From the NCBI RefSeq assembly GCF_030159095.1, contig NZ_BRXS01000004.1:429673-493672 (forward strand): a DNA stretch of 64,000 nucleotides, read 5' to 3'. Every line of letters starts with the position of its first letter. Position 1 is the first letter of the stretch. This DNA comes from Roseisolibacter agri (GTDB lineage Bacteria > Gemmatimonadota > Gemmatimonadetes > Gemmatimonadales > Gemmatimonadaceae). Positions 26,955 through 35,263 of the stretch are shown one piece after another. The notes under the pieces were generated by a model that saw nothing but the letters and a program-made list of their open reading frames with translations, was not told the origin of the DNA and did not search any database. The translations under genes were made by a program, and so were the position numbers.

Positions 26955-29900
26955 TCAGAACGACGGCCCGAAGAACCAGGTCCCGAACGGCTTCCGGTTC
27001 GGCGAGTCGAGCGGCCACGCGTAGTCCCAGCGCAGGATCGCGAAGCCGAACAGGTTGAAGCGGATGCCGTAGCCGTAGCTGCGCAGCGGGTAGCGCTGGG
27101 TGAACAGGTTGTACTCGGCCGGCCGCTTGAGCGAGACGGTCTGCGACTGGCCGCCCGGCGGCGCGTTGCCCGTCCACGCCACGCCCGCGTCGTAGAACAC
27201 CAGCGCGTCCACCGGCGGCAGCGCGATCGGCAGCACGCCCAGGTCGAAGCGGCGGATCAGCGGAAAGCGCAGCTCGGCGTTGAACATCGCCAGGCGGCTG
27301 CCGAACAGCCGCGCGGCCCCGCAGGCGCTCTCGATCACCGACGGATCGGTGCCCGGCGGCGGGGCGCCGCAGCCCTCCGCGTAGTTCTCGCGGTTGTAGC
27401 CGCGGATGAAGTCCGGGCGGCCGAGGTACTTGTTCCACTGGTACTCGTCGCGGCCGGCGGTGATGCTGGCGAACGCGCGCGTCGAGACCGTGAGGAAGTT
27501 GAACAGGATCGGATCGTAGCGCCGGTAGTCGAGCAGGTAGTCGACCCACCGCCACGTGCCGAGCTGCGGCTCGACCTGGAAGCGCAGGCGGGAGCCCATG
27601 ATCGGCGCCGTGTAGCCGAACAGGGCGTTGTCGCGCACGAAGGCGAACGACGGTGCGACCATCGACGCCGACGCGATGCGCCGCGAGTTGCCGCGCACGA
27701 TGTCGACGATGTTCCCGCCCTGATCGTAGATCGTGTTGATCGGGAGCGTGGAGCTCGTGATGTTCGTCAGCCGCGCGCCGGCCTCGATGCGCGTGAAGCG
27801 GTCGAACGGGTAGAGCGCGCGCCAGAACGCGTCGCGCCACGTCTGCCGGACGAAGTTGTCCTCGACCGCCGCCAGCCCGCCGCCCACGTCCTGGATGCTG
27901 CCCTGGCCGCTGTAGTAGTAGACGGGGAATTGCGAGATGCCCGTCGTGTACTGCAGCCGGCGCGCGAGGTTCGTGTAGCCCACGAACACCTGCGCGTCGG
28001 AGATCTGCCCGTTCACCGCGGCGCTGATCGCGAGCTGCTGGTTGCCCAGCAGGTCGCCGAGCACGATGGTCGTGCCGCCGTAGAGCTGCTGGCCGTAGTT
28101 GGCGTTGGTGCCGACACCGACCTGCGGCTGCGAGATGTACTCGGGCTGGAAGCCGGCCTTGTAGCGCGTGTCCTTGAAGCGCGCCGTGTCGGGGAGCGAG
28201 AGCGCGGCGCTGTCGAGCATCGCGCTGACGCTCAGCGGCGCGGCACCCGTGCCGGCGCCCGCGGGGAGCGCCTCGGACAGGCGGAAGGTCGCCGCCGGCG
28301 TGCGGTAGAGCGAGCGGCTCTCGGGCGTCGTGTCGGCAGCCGGCGCCTGGGCCTGCGCGACCGTCGGCGTGCCCGCGGCCGCGACGCCCGGCGTGGCGCC
28401 CGGCGCACCCGGCACGCCGCCGGCAATCGTCGGCGTGACGGCGCGCTCGCGGAACGGCTGCTTCTTCAGCAGGCGCGGGTTGCGGATCGACCAGACGTTG
28501 TTGGTGCCCTTCTCGTAGTAGACGAAGGCCAGCAGGTCGGCCTGGTGGGCCCAGCTGATCGCGGGCGAGAACTCGGTCTGCGAGTTCACCGCGCCGACGA
28601 CGTTCGTGAGCTGGTAGTGCTCCTTCGCGTCGAGGTCGTACAGGAACAGGTTCGCCGTCCCCGTGCGATCGGAGACGAAGATCAGCGACCGGCCGTCCGG
28701 CGCCCACTGCGGGTTGATGTTGAGGCCCGCCTGGCCCGGGATCTCGGTGACGGTGTTCGCCGCCAGGTCGTAGAGCGACACCTTCCAGCGGCCCAGCCGC
28801 AGCACCTCGAAGTCGGTGTCGCGGTCGCTGGCGAAGGCGATCGTCTTGCCGTCGGGCGACCACGACGGCTGCATGTCGCCGTAGCGGTCCTTCGTCAGCT
28901 GCCGCAGGCCGGTGCCGTCGGCGTTGATCAGGTAGAGGTCCGTGATGCCGCCGACGTTGCCGGTGATGACCAGCTGCCGCCCATCGGGCGACCAGCTGGG
29001 GCTCAGCACCTGCTCGATGCCGGGGATGTCGATGAGCCGGATCGTCTCGCGCTTGCGGACGTCGAGGATGTAGAGCACGTCCTTGCCGCGGCGCTGCGCC
29101 GTGTAGGCGAGGAAGCGGCCGTCCGGCGAGAAGCTCGACTGCGAGTAGAGCTGGCGCAGCTCCTCGACGTCGGAGTTCGTCGTGCTCTTGACCAGGCGCT
29201 TGATGCGCTTGCCGGTCTGCGCGTCGGCCAGGTACAGGTCGGGGAAGACCTCGCCGCGCAGGAAGTTGCCGTACGAGATGAACGCGATCTGCTTGCCGTC
29301 GGGCGACAGCGCGGGCGCGATGTAGAGGTCCGCGATGCCGCCGGTCCGCCGCTGCGTCAGCATCGGCTGCGCGAACTTGCGCGCGCGGTCGAGCTCCGCG
29401 ATGCGCGGCAGGTGCTTGAGCTGCATCGCCTCCTTCCACTCGTCCGAGAGCTCGTCGAGGGAGAGGCCCAGCTCGCGCTTGAACGCGCGCTCGATGCCGA
29501 GGTTCGGCACCGCGTTCATGATCTCGCCGATGGCCTGGTCGCCCCAGCGCTGCCCGACGTACTGCCAGAGCGAGAAGCCGTAGCGGTACGGGAAGAACTG
29601 GTCGGGGCGCTCGGTCATCTCCCGGATGCTCGGGAGATTCCCGTTGATCGCCGCGTCGCGCACCCAGGCGTCGGTCTGCGGGTGGTCGTAGCCGAGCGAG
29701 AAGAACTCGGCCATGCCCTCCATGTACCAGAGCGGCGGGTTGACCTGCGCCAGCGTCTGGAGGTTCGCGCCCGCGCGGCCGCGCGAGAAGATGTCGAACT
29801 GGAACGCGTGCACCATCTCGTGCATCAGCACGTGCTCGAACGACCGGTAGTCGCCCGTGAACGGCTGCGCCATGCGCTGGCGGAGCGGGTCGGTGACGCC

Positions 29901-30308
29901 GCCCGTGCCCTCGCCCAGGTCGCCGAAGACGTTGCTCTGCGCGAAGTCGCCGCGGCTCGCGAACAGGATGATCGGCTTCTTCTCGCGGAACTGGTGCTGC
30001 ATCAGCCGCGACAGCCGCGCGTACGAGCGCTCCGCCATGCGGGCGGCGTCGTAGGCGGCCTCCTTCTCCACCGGGTAGTAGTGGAGGAGGAAGTGCTCGG
30101 TCTCGAGCACGCGCCAGTTCAGGCGGTCGTACTGGACCAGGTTCTGGCCGAAATACAGCTGCGCCCCGGCCGGCACGCTCGTGAGCGTGCTGGCCAGGGC
30201 GGCGACGGCGAGCGGCGCGGCGCAGGCGGTGGCGCAGGCCATCGCGCGCCGCACCACGCGGGCGGCAGTGCGCGTGGCTGCGGCGCGGACCCGGTTCCCG
30301 AGTGTCAC
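26955..30308 (-). CDS. HExxH / TolB-propeller / surface-antigen outer-membrane fusion protein
   Basis: 1117-residue exported protein in three parts. After a signal peptide (to about residue 50, ending PAGAQ), residues 60-290 form a gluzincin-like domain with His163-Glu-x-x-His167 (LMHEMVHAFQFD) and a downstream Glu in WYMEGMAEFF. Residues about 300-600 are PD40/TolB propeller blades (LSPDGKQIAF, FSPDGRFLAY, WSPDGRQLVI, WSPDGKTIAF, WAPDGRSLIF). The last ~450 residues resemble an Omp85/D15 surface-antigen barrel and end in Phe (WFFGPSF). The GTG start overlaps the rsfS stop. Probable outer-membrane protease or translocation factor; not characterised. Confidence 0.8.
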   Translation of the reverse strand: MTLGNRVRAAATRTAARVVRRAMACATACAAPLAVAALASTLTSVPAGAQLYFGQNLVQYDRLNWRVLETEHFLLHYYPVEKEAAYDAARMAERSYARLSRLMQHQFREKKPIILFASRGDFAQSNVFGDLGEGTGGVTDPLRQRMAQPFTGDYRSFEHVLMHEMVHAFQFDIFSRGRAGANLQTLAQVNPPLWYMEGMAEFFSLGYDHPQTDAWVRDAAINGNLPSIREMTERPDQFFPYRYGFSLWQYVGQRWGDQAIGEIMNAVPNLGIERAFKRELGLSLDELSDEWKEAMQLKHLPRIAELDRARKFAQPMLTQRRTGGIADLYIAPALSPDGKQIAFISYGNFLRGEVFPDLYLADAQTGKRIKRLVKSTTNSDVEELRQLYSQSSFSPDGRFLAYTAQRRGKDVLYILDVRKRETIRLIDIPGIEQVLSPSWSPDGRQLVITGNVGGITDLYLINADGTGLRQLTKDRYGDMQPSWSPDGKTIAFASDRDTDFEVLRLGRWKVSLYDLAANTVTEIPGQAGLNINPQWAPDGRSLIFVSDRTGTANLFLYDLDAKEHYQLTNVVGAVNSQTEFSPAISWAHQADLLAFVYYEKGTNNVWSIRNPRLLKKQPFRERAVTPTIAGGVPGAPGATPGVAAAGTPTVAQAQAPAADTTPESRSLYRTPAATFRLSEALPAGAGTGAAPLSVSAMLDSAALSLPDTARFKDTRYKAGFQPEYISQPQVGVGTNANYGQQLYGGTTIVLGDLLGNQQLAISAAVNGQISDAQVFVGYTNLARRLQYTTGISQFPVYYYSGQGSIQDVGGGLAAVEDNFVRQTWRDAFWRALYPFDRFTRIEAGARLTNITSSTLPINTIYDQGGNIVDIVRGNSRRIASASMVAPSFAFVRDNALFGYTAPIMGSRLRFQVEPQLGTWRWVDYLLDYRRYDPILFNFLTVSTRAFASITAGRDEYQWNKYLGRPDFIRGYNRENYAEGCGAPPPGTDPSVIESACGAARLFGSRLAMFNAELRFPLIRRFDLGVLPIALPPVDALVFYDAGVAWTGNAPPGGQSQTVSLKRPAEYNLFTQRYPLRSYGYGIRFNLFGFAILRWDYAWPLDSPNRKPFGTWFFGPSF

Positions 30309-30706
30309 GGTGCCCCCTGGGGTGCCGGGGCGCCTGCCCCGGCGGTCTGGTCGAGCGGGACCTCCCGCGCGTCGCTCCACAGCCGCTCGAGCTGGTAGAA
30401 CGTGCGGAGAGTGGGGTGGAACACGTGGACCACGAAGTCCACGAAGTCGAGCAGCGCCCACCGGCCCTGCGTGAGCCCTTCCACGTGGTGCACCGACACC
30501 CCCTCCTTCTTCAACTCCGCGATCACGTGCTCGGCCACCGCGCGCACGTGCGTGTCCGAGGTGCCGCTGGCGACCACGAAGAAGTCGGTCATGTCGGTGA
30601 CGCCCTTCAGGTCGAGGAGCATCACGTCGTTGGCCTTCAGGTCGAGGGCCAGCAGGGCAGCACGGCGGGCCGCCGCGGCGGCCGGGAGCTTCGAGGTCGT
30701 CGCCAT
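30305..30706 (-). CDS. rsfS: Ribosome silencing factor RsfS
   Basis: 133-residue RsfS/Iojap protein, which binds ribosomal protein uL14 and blocks subunit joining when nutrients are scarce. The family block is clear: LDLKANDVMLLDLKGV, TDFFVVASGTSDTHVRAVAE, GRWALLDFVDFVVHVFHP and FYQLERLWSDA. It has a short Ala/Pro/Gly-rich C-terminal extension. It ends with a GTGA overlap onto the large outer-membrane gene. Before the island insertion it lay directly downstream of rplI. Confidence 0.95.
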   Translation of the reverse strand: MATTSKLPAAAAARRAALLALDLKANDVMLLDLKGVTDMTDFFVVASGTSDTHVRAVAEHVIAELKKEGVSVHHVEGLTQGRWALLDFVDFVVHVFHPTLRTFYQLERLWSDAREVPLDQTAGAGAPAPQGAP

Positions 30707-30926
30707 CTCGGATCGAAGGGGCTGTAGCGGGCAGAACCGCCGGGCTTACCCGGGGCTTCGGGCAATGTTCCGGTCGGGCCAGGGGCGCGCAAGCGGCAGG
30801 CGAACCACGCCTGCACCACGCGTGTTCGCGCGGCGGCGACGACGCCGCGCCGGTGCTCCTCGGGAGAACACCGACGCGCGCACCGTCCCTACCGGACGCC
30901 GCACGCCACTGGCGAACGATGCAAGA

Positions 30927-30960
30927 CGGGGGCGAGCGTCGATGTCGACGCGCGCCCCCG
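30927..30960 (-). terminator. Displaced native rplI terminator hairpin
   Basis: 16-bp stem with a single A-G mismatch (30927-30942 with 30945-30960). On the minus strand it lies 60 bp after the rplI 3' remnant. This fits the ancestral rplI terminator left behind when the island inserted. The rest of 30707-31020 shows no gene. Confidence 0.55.
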
Positions 30961-31020
30961 CCGGACGTGCTGGTCGGGCAGATCATGCGCGACGCCGCGG
31001 CCGGAGCCGCGGCGCGCGAC

Positions 31021-31083
31021 TCACTGCTTGATGACCCAGACCTTACCGTCGGTCGAGTTCTGCAACTCCGCGTGTACTTGTAA
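31021..31083 (-). pseudogene. 3' remnant of rplI (20 codons), left edge of the island
   Basis: The minus strand reads LQVHAELQNSTDGKVWVIKQ then TGA. It aligns with the C-terminus of the intact L9 gene, whose end is VKLHADVKPEIKVWVIKQ; the last seven residues are identical. Codons differ mostly at third positions (GTC/GTT, AAG/AAA, TGA/TAA). Homology ends at 31083, where an in-frame stop follows upstream. This is the end of an rplI gene separated from its body by about 5.7 kb. Confidence 0.8.
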
Positions 31084-31382
31084 CTAAGTCCGACTTCGAT
31101 CTCCTCAGGCAGTACTATCTCAGTGCGGCGTAGACACTTACACGACGATGGTTCGCACGCGGCGTCACCAGCGGCGAGCGCTGTCCTGCGGCAGCGAAAG
31201 TTGAGGTAATCAGTAGGAGGGCTCGCCCGTCCAGCAGCCCCTCAAGTCTGTGTCCGAGCAGGCCCGTCCAGCCTGTCAGTGCTCGCGGGGCAAGTCCGTC
31301 CAACTTGCTCCGCCCGCCGCTTGGATCCGCCAAGTACAATTCAATCAACAAGTTCCGTCCCGAAAACCGATCTGATCAGAGA
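31084..31382. other. Non-coding left arm of the island
   Basis: About 300 bp without a convincing gene. It has three imperfect CCGTCCA-containing repeats (near 31228, 31265 and 31296). The right arm of the island is also non-coding and of similar length. These could be recombinase arm sites, but that is speculation. Confidence 0.4.
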
Positions 31383-31826
31383 ATGGCTCAGGACCCGGCG
31401 TTTGTGTCGCGGCGCATGGCCGCCGTCCGGTCAACAAACAACGCCGCGGAGGTAGCTCTCCGGAAAGCGCTGCACCGTCTCGGTCTGCGATACAGACTCT
31501 ACGATTCAGCGCTTCCCGGAAGACCGGATATCGTTTTTGCCTCTGCCCGCGTTGCCGTGTTTGTGGACGGCGACTACTGGCACGGTAGAGTGCTGGTGGA
31601 GCAGGGGAGCCGGGCGTTTCGCCGGAGCATAGGTCCGACGAATCGCGCCTACTGGCTCGTCAAGATTCGCAGAAACGTGGCGCGTGACGCCGAGCACGCC
31701 GCGGTGTTGCGGGCTGCTGGTTGGCGGGTGATTCGGCTATGGGAGAAGGACGTCAAGGCCGACGTAGAGCGATACGCGCACAGGATTGCCCGGATTGTTC
31801 GCCGCCGGACGCCTTCAGCCCGTTAG
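31383..31826 (+). CDS. vsr: Very short patch repair (Vsr) endonuclease
   Basis: Nicks DNA 5' of the T in T:G mismatches created by deamination of 5-methylcytosine, protecting sites of a C5 methyltransferase. 147 residues: SRRMAAVRSTNNAAEVALRK, then the catalytic Asp in ALPGRPDIVF, then VFVDGDYWHGR and RNVARDAEHAAVLRAAGWRVIRLWE. The DGDYWHG segment lacks the zinc-binding cysteines of the E. coli form, as in many short Vsr homologues. The methyltransferase 1 kb away is its logical partner. It converges on the RHH gene, overlapping 4 bp. Confidence 0.88.
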   Translation: MAQDPAFVSRRMAAVRSTNNAAEVALRKALHRLGLRYRLYDSALPGRPDIVFASARVAVFVDGDYWHGRVLVEQGSRAFRRSIGPTNRAYWLVKIRRNVARDAEHAAVLRAAGWRVIRLWEKDVKADVERYAHRIARIVRRRTPSAR

Positions 31827-32011
31827 TGATCCTTAGGCTGCTGCCGATCCGCCCACCCGCTCAGGACTTCAAGGATGAGGTCGTTTAGCGACCGATTGCT
31901 CTGGCGGGCGGCGTCCAGAAGTCGCTTGTGGAGGGGGTCCGGCAATCGAAGTACGAACCGGTGGTGGTCACCGAGCTTCGGAGGCCGTCCGCGAGGGCGC
32001 TTCTCAGTCAC
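31823..32011 (-). CDS. Ribbon-helix-helix DNA-binding protein
   Basis: 62 residues starting at GTG 32011. It has an AT-hook-like basic start (KRPRGRPPKLG), then an Arc/HicB-type ribbon-helix-helix: strand HHRFVLRLPDPLHKRLLDAA and helices QSNRSLNDLILEVLSGW. Such proteins bind palindromic operators as dimers. A 28-bp palindrome lies just upstream of this gene and over the end of the REase gene, so autoregulation and control of the restriction module are likely. It is co-oriented with the REase gene, 46 bp downstream of it. Confidence 0.75.
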   Translation of the reverse strand: MTEKRPRGRPPKLGDHHRFVLRLPDPLHKRLLDAARQSNRSLNDLILEVLSGWADRQQPKDH

Positions 32012-32038
32012 GGCGCACCTGCCGCGGGTTGACCGCCA

Positions 32039-32066
32039 CGGGAATTTGTGATATCATTTATTCCCG
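32039..32066. promoter_or_regulatory. 28-bp palindrome, likely operator of the RHH protein
   Basis: The arms CGGGAATTTGTGAT (32039-32052) and its partner 32053-32066 match at 11 of 14 positions, with a TGATATCA core. It lies 27 bp upstream of the RHH start and covers the REase stop codon. It is AT-rich in the middle, so it may also contain the RHH promoter. Confidence 0.6.
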
Positions 32067-32855
32067 CGATGAGCGGTCGGGCTCGACAAGTCGATACCTG
32101 GTGCTGCGAATCACTCTCAGTTCTCTCGGATTCGTTTCGTCCTCGAATTCCATGAAAAGGATCACCCCATCCGCGAACAGCTTGATCGTCAGGGGACGGA
32201 CCGGATGACCGGGAAAGCTCGTTCGCGCGTAGAGGATCTGCATCGCGATCTGAGCGCGATTGGTCGGCTCGTCCTTAGCCTTCGCCTCGACCGGGACGAC
32301 CGTGATCGGCTCGTCGGCGTCGAGCGGTGTTGAGACGTGGACGTCATCCACCTCTGCCTGACCGACGCCCTCAACGCTCTTTCGCACGTGACCCTTGAAG
32401 TGGAACGCGCGCTGACCGAGAAAGCGGGAAATCAGATCGTTGTAGCGGATGACCGAGAGAAGTCCCTGCTCGTCGATGTCCCCGAATTCAACGCCCAGCA
32501 TCCGTCGAACCGGCGCGGGCGTCCGGTCGATGATCTCCTCGACATCACAGTCCGGGTAGTCGATAAGCGTGCTCTCTCCGACTTCCAGGAGGTACTTTCC
32601 GCGCGCGACCGGACGAAGAATGCGGAAGCCTAGCTCCTCGATTTCGGGCGGAATCTTCGTGCGTGACTTCATCCTGTAGACAACATCCGCGGGGTTCGCC
32701 GCTTCGATCCCGAGATCGTCGCACGCTTCCCGAATGTCCTGCATGGTGAACTCGATGCTCTGCTTCCCCCGCCGGTAGTACTTCTTGAAGATCCAGCGAA
32801 GCACCGGGACGTAAACCTTGGACTGTCGCCCGTGCGATTGGAGCGATCTCCCCAT
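32058..32855 (-). CDS. Candidate type II restriction endonuclease
   Basis: 265 residues. The N-terminal part (1-100) looks like a winged helix (MQDIREACDDLGIEAANPAD). The C-terminal part has the pattern RYNDLISRFLG (137-147), then GQAEVDD (165-171) and PVEAKAK (188-194). Glu168/Asp170-171 with Glu190 and Lys192 would form a PD-(D/E)xK active site. I know this YND-FLG-EVDD-P.xAK arrangement from R-M-associated proteins, but cannot name the specificity. It is divergent from the C5 methyltransferase, with 23 bp between start codons. Confidence 0.7.
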   Translation of the reverse strand: MGRSLQSHGRQSKVYVPVLRWIFKKYYRRGKQSIEFTMQDIREACDDLGIEAANPADVVYRMKSRTKIPPEIEELGFRILRPVARGKYLLEVGESTLIDYPDCDVEEIIDRTPAPVRRMLGVEFGDIDEQGLLSVIRYNDLISRFLGQRAFHFKGHVRKSVEGVGQAEVDDVHVSTPLDADEPITVVPVEAKAKDEPTNRAQIAMQILYARTSFPGHPVRPLTIKLFADGVILFMEFEDETNPRELRVIRSTRYRLVEPDRSSRE

Positions 32856-32878
32856 CGCAGTCTCAGTTAAGTTGGAAA

Positions 32879-34027
32879 ATGCGGAACGGTTCTTCGGCTG
32901 ATCCAGTCGCCATCGAGTTGTTCGCTGGTTGCGGAGGGCTGTCCACGGGCGTTCTTGACGCGGGATTCCGCGTCGCGCTCGGGACGGACTACTACGCTCC
33001 GACCATGCGGACCTATGCGTATAACCATGAGTACCGGGGCTCCCGCGCCCTGACGGCGGACGCCCGTGCCCTTACGGGAGCGTCGCTGATGGAGGCCGCG
33101 GGCCTAGCTGGCCGGCGACCGGCATTGCTCGCCGGTGGTCCACCGTGCCAGCCATTCAGCGTCATTGGGAAGCGGCAGGGCCTCGCTGATCCCCGCGGCG
33201 ATCTGGTCTTGGAGTATGTCCGGTTGCTCCGGGAGCTTCAGCCCGACGGGTTCATCTTCGAGAACGTCGCTCACCTCGAAACGGTGGCCGAGGGCGTAGT
33301 CCTCGACCGGATTCTCTCCGAGTTGACGGACGCCGGCTACGCCAGCAGACACGCCGTCCTCAGCGCGGCTGAGTTCGGCGTGCCGCAGATGAGAAAGCGC
33401 TTATTCATCGTGGGCGCAAGGGGCAAGAAGGCGCCGCCCTTCCCACCGATGCCCACGCATGGCGATCTCGCGCTCCTCGGTCAATCGCCCTTGGTGACCT
33501 GCAGGGATGCCCTCGACGACCTGCCGGACGTGGAGTCGCCGGAAGCGGCGCTGATCCCCAACCACGAACCGACGCATCACAGCCCGGCCATGTTGGATGC
33601 CTTCCGGGCACTCGAACCGGGGAGGCGGGACAAGAAGTCGCATCACGACCGGCTTCACCCGGACCGTCCGGGCTACACTCTGCGCGCTGGAACGGGGAAC
33701 TTCTCGCCCTTACGCCCGGTGCATTACCGCTATGACCGGGTGATCTCCGTCCGTGAATCTGCACGGCTTCAGAGCTTCGCCGACTCGTTCATCTGGCCAC
33801 ACGACGTTCCGAGGCTTCAGCAGTATCGACAGGTCGGAAACGCAGTCCCCCCGAAACTTGCCGCTGCGGTCGTCCGCCATCTCGCCGCGTTCTTCGGCTG
33901 GACCGCCGACGCCGAAGTCACAAAGGGAGACGAGCGCCTTCGAGATCCCTTCGTTCCCGCGTGCGCAAAGCAACGGGCGGAGGAAAGACGGTCGCGCATT
34001 CGAGGTGCTTCGCTCGGTCGACCGTAG
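32879..34027 (+). CDS. DNA (cytosine-5) methyltransferase
   Basis: 382-residue type II C5 methyltransferase. Motif I is ELFAGCGGLSTG (13-24) and motif IV PPCQ has catalytic Cys90 (GGPPCQPFSVIG). Motif VI ENV is at 128-130, and motif VIII QMRKR starts at Gln170. The target-recognition region covers about 185-270, and motifs IX and X end with QVGNAVPPKLAAAVV. The target sequence cannot be read directly. With the adjacent endonuclease candidate and Vsr it forms a restriction-modification-repair module. Codon use is less GC-biased than in the flanks, consistent with transfer. Confidence 0.95.
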   Translation: MRNGSSADPVAIELFAGCGGLSTGVLDAGFRVALGTDYYAPTMRTYAYNHEYRGSRALTADARALTGASLMEAAGLAGRRPALLAGGPPCQPFSVIGKRQGLADPRGDLVLEYVRLLRELQPDGFIFENVAHLETVAEGVVLDRILSELTDAGYASRHAVLSAAEFGVPQMRKRLFIVGARGKKAPPFPPMPTHGDLALLGQSPLVTCRDALDDLPDVESPEAALIPNHEPTHHSPAMLDAFRALEPGRRDKKSHHDRLHPDRPGYTLRAGTGNFSPLRPVHYRYDRVISVRESARLQSFADSFIWPHDVPRLQQYRQVGNAVPPKLAAAVVRHLAAFFGWTADAEVTKGDERLRDPFVPACAKQRAEERRSRIRGASLGRP

Positions 34028-34096
34028 GGAGTGGCGCTCCACGCTCAGGCGCCACCCAGCGACGAACTCTGTCGAAATCACGGGAGGTTGCCGGCA

Positions 34097-34549
34097 ATGG
34101 CGCGACGAAAGGCGTTAGTGAGAAGGCGCGTAACGGGAATCACCGTCTACATCGGAGTGGCTAATCCGTTCGCGGAAGGCGGCCCGCTTCACGGGTTCAC
34201 CCCCTCGCCCGAAATGGATGGCGGACGTGGCGCCGCCAAGCAGGTGCGACGCGCTTTCAACCTCTCAGTCAACGCGACTCAACAGTACCGGGCGGGCCGC
34301 CTTCCGGATGGCAGGATTGCACTCGTCGCGCCCGGCGAACCTCCGGAGCGATTTGCTATCGACTGCTGCGTGCGTCGCCAGTACAAGCTAAGGCACGCGT
34401 ACCCCATCGAGCCGCTTCCCGAGGAGCAAGCAAGGGCGATACTACATCGACTGTACCGAGGAGTGGATTGGAATGACGTCCTTGATCGTGTCGAGGCGGA
34501 AAAGAACCACTCGATTCCTCAACGGTCGGTCCGCGGAAGTCTCAAATGA
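34097..34549 (+). CDS. Hypothetical protein, 150 residues
   Basis: Starts at ATG 34097 behind GGGAGG with 9-nt spacing, 69 bp after the methyltransferase and on the same strand. It is basic at the N-terminus (MARRKALVRRRVTG), then ITVYIGVANPFAEGGPLHGF, a Gln/Arg-rich helix (GAAKQVRRAFNLSVNATQQY) and CCVRRQYKLRHAYPIE. No signal peptide or membrane segment. I do not recognise a family. Its place behind the methyltransferase makes an accessory role in the island possible. Confidence 0.6.
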   Translation: MARRKALVRRRVTGITVYIGVANPFAEGGPLHGFTPSPEMDGGRGAAKQVRRAFNLSVNATQQYRAGRLPDGRIALVAPGEPPERFAIDCCVRRQYKLRHAYPIEPLPEEQARAILHRLYRGVDWNDVLDRVEAEKNHSIPQRSVRGSLK

Positions 34550-34551
34550 AA

Positions 34552-34587
34552 AGCGGGGTGAGTGGCGTTGAAGCCACTCACCCCGCT
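34552..34587. terminator. Bidirectional terminator in the island
   Basis: Perfect 15-bp stem (34552-34566 with 34573-34587) and a 6-nt loop between the convergent ends of the 150-residue gene and the TIGR04255 operon. On the minus strand a T-rich tail (TTTCATTTG) follows. Confidence 0.8.
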
Positions 34588-34640
34588 GATCTTGTCGACG
34601 TCATGCGCCGGGTTAGGGCGCGATGGTGCGTTTCCGTCGG

Positions 34641-35258
34641 CTAGCTCTCGCGACGAGGCGGATCTCCAACCTGTTCGCTTCGAGTGTAGTGAGCCGCGAG
34701 CTTCATCATGAGAACGTACCAGCCGTTCTGTGAGAGCCGAAGCCGGTCGTGTGGATCGCACTTGGAACAATGGCCCGCTAGCCAGTCCGTCGACACCGGT
34801 CCTGCGTACGAAAAGTTCACGTACTGCTCCGACATCCCCTCGACGGACGGCAGGTAGAAGATGTTCGAGTACCGATTCTCCCTGAGCGCCTGCCCTTTGC
34901 TCGTTCGCTGACCTTGCGAGAGATCGTCTAGAAACGACGAGACAGTGAACACCGGCGCGACCGTCGCGACGGGCTTGTTGCGCCCCGGCACTGCATCGCA
35001 CGAGGTCGACAAGAGCATTACAGGGCCGTCGATCACTACGATGTCACCGGCCCCGTCGACGTAGGCCACGGAGGCATCCGGCAAGACATCACCTTGCCAC
35101 GGCTCTTGGTCGGCGAAGTTGAGATCGTACAGCCAGTCCGCAGATCCGAACGCGTACTGCTGGATCGCTGCGATGACCTCGGGTCCCGGAGCAGGGCGAA
35201 ACTGCGCTGCTGCTGAGGGAAGATCGATGTTGTCACCAGTCGGCTGCGTCGGCGCCAT
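34641..35258 (-). CDS. Unknown protein of the TIGR04255 operon, 205 residues
   Basis: Third gene of a tight operon, 5 bp after the 112-residue gene. Notable segments: EPWQGDVLPDASVAYVDG, then VVIDGPVMLLSTSCDAVPGR, later NIFYLPSVEGMSEQYVNFSY, and a C-terminus AGHCSKCDPHDRLRLSQNGW followed by a helix LMMKLAAHYTR. The cysteines (one in TSCD, two in HCSKC) with His residues could bind metal, though this is only inferred. No signal or membrane segment. I do not recognise a named family. Confidence 0.65.
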   Translation of the reverse strand: MAPTQPTGDNIDLPSAAAQFRPAPGPEVIAAIQQYAFGSADWLYDLNFADQEPWQGDVLPDASVAYVDGAGDIVVIDGPVMLLSTSCDAVPGRNKPVATVAPVFTVSSFLDDLSQGQRTSKGQALRENRYSNIFYLPSVEGMSEQYVNFSYAGPVSTDWLAGHCSKCDPHDRLRLSQNGWYVLMMKLAAHYTRSEQVGDPPRRES

Positions 35259-35263
35259 CGGGT

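Noticed and set aside
31115..31351. 78-codon frame in the island's left arm
   Set aside because: No ribosome site, no recognisable domain, and it overlaps the imperfect CCGTCCA repeats; treated as non-coding.
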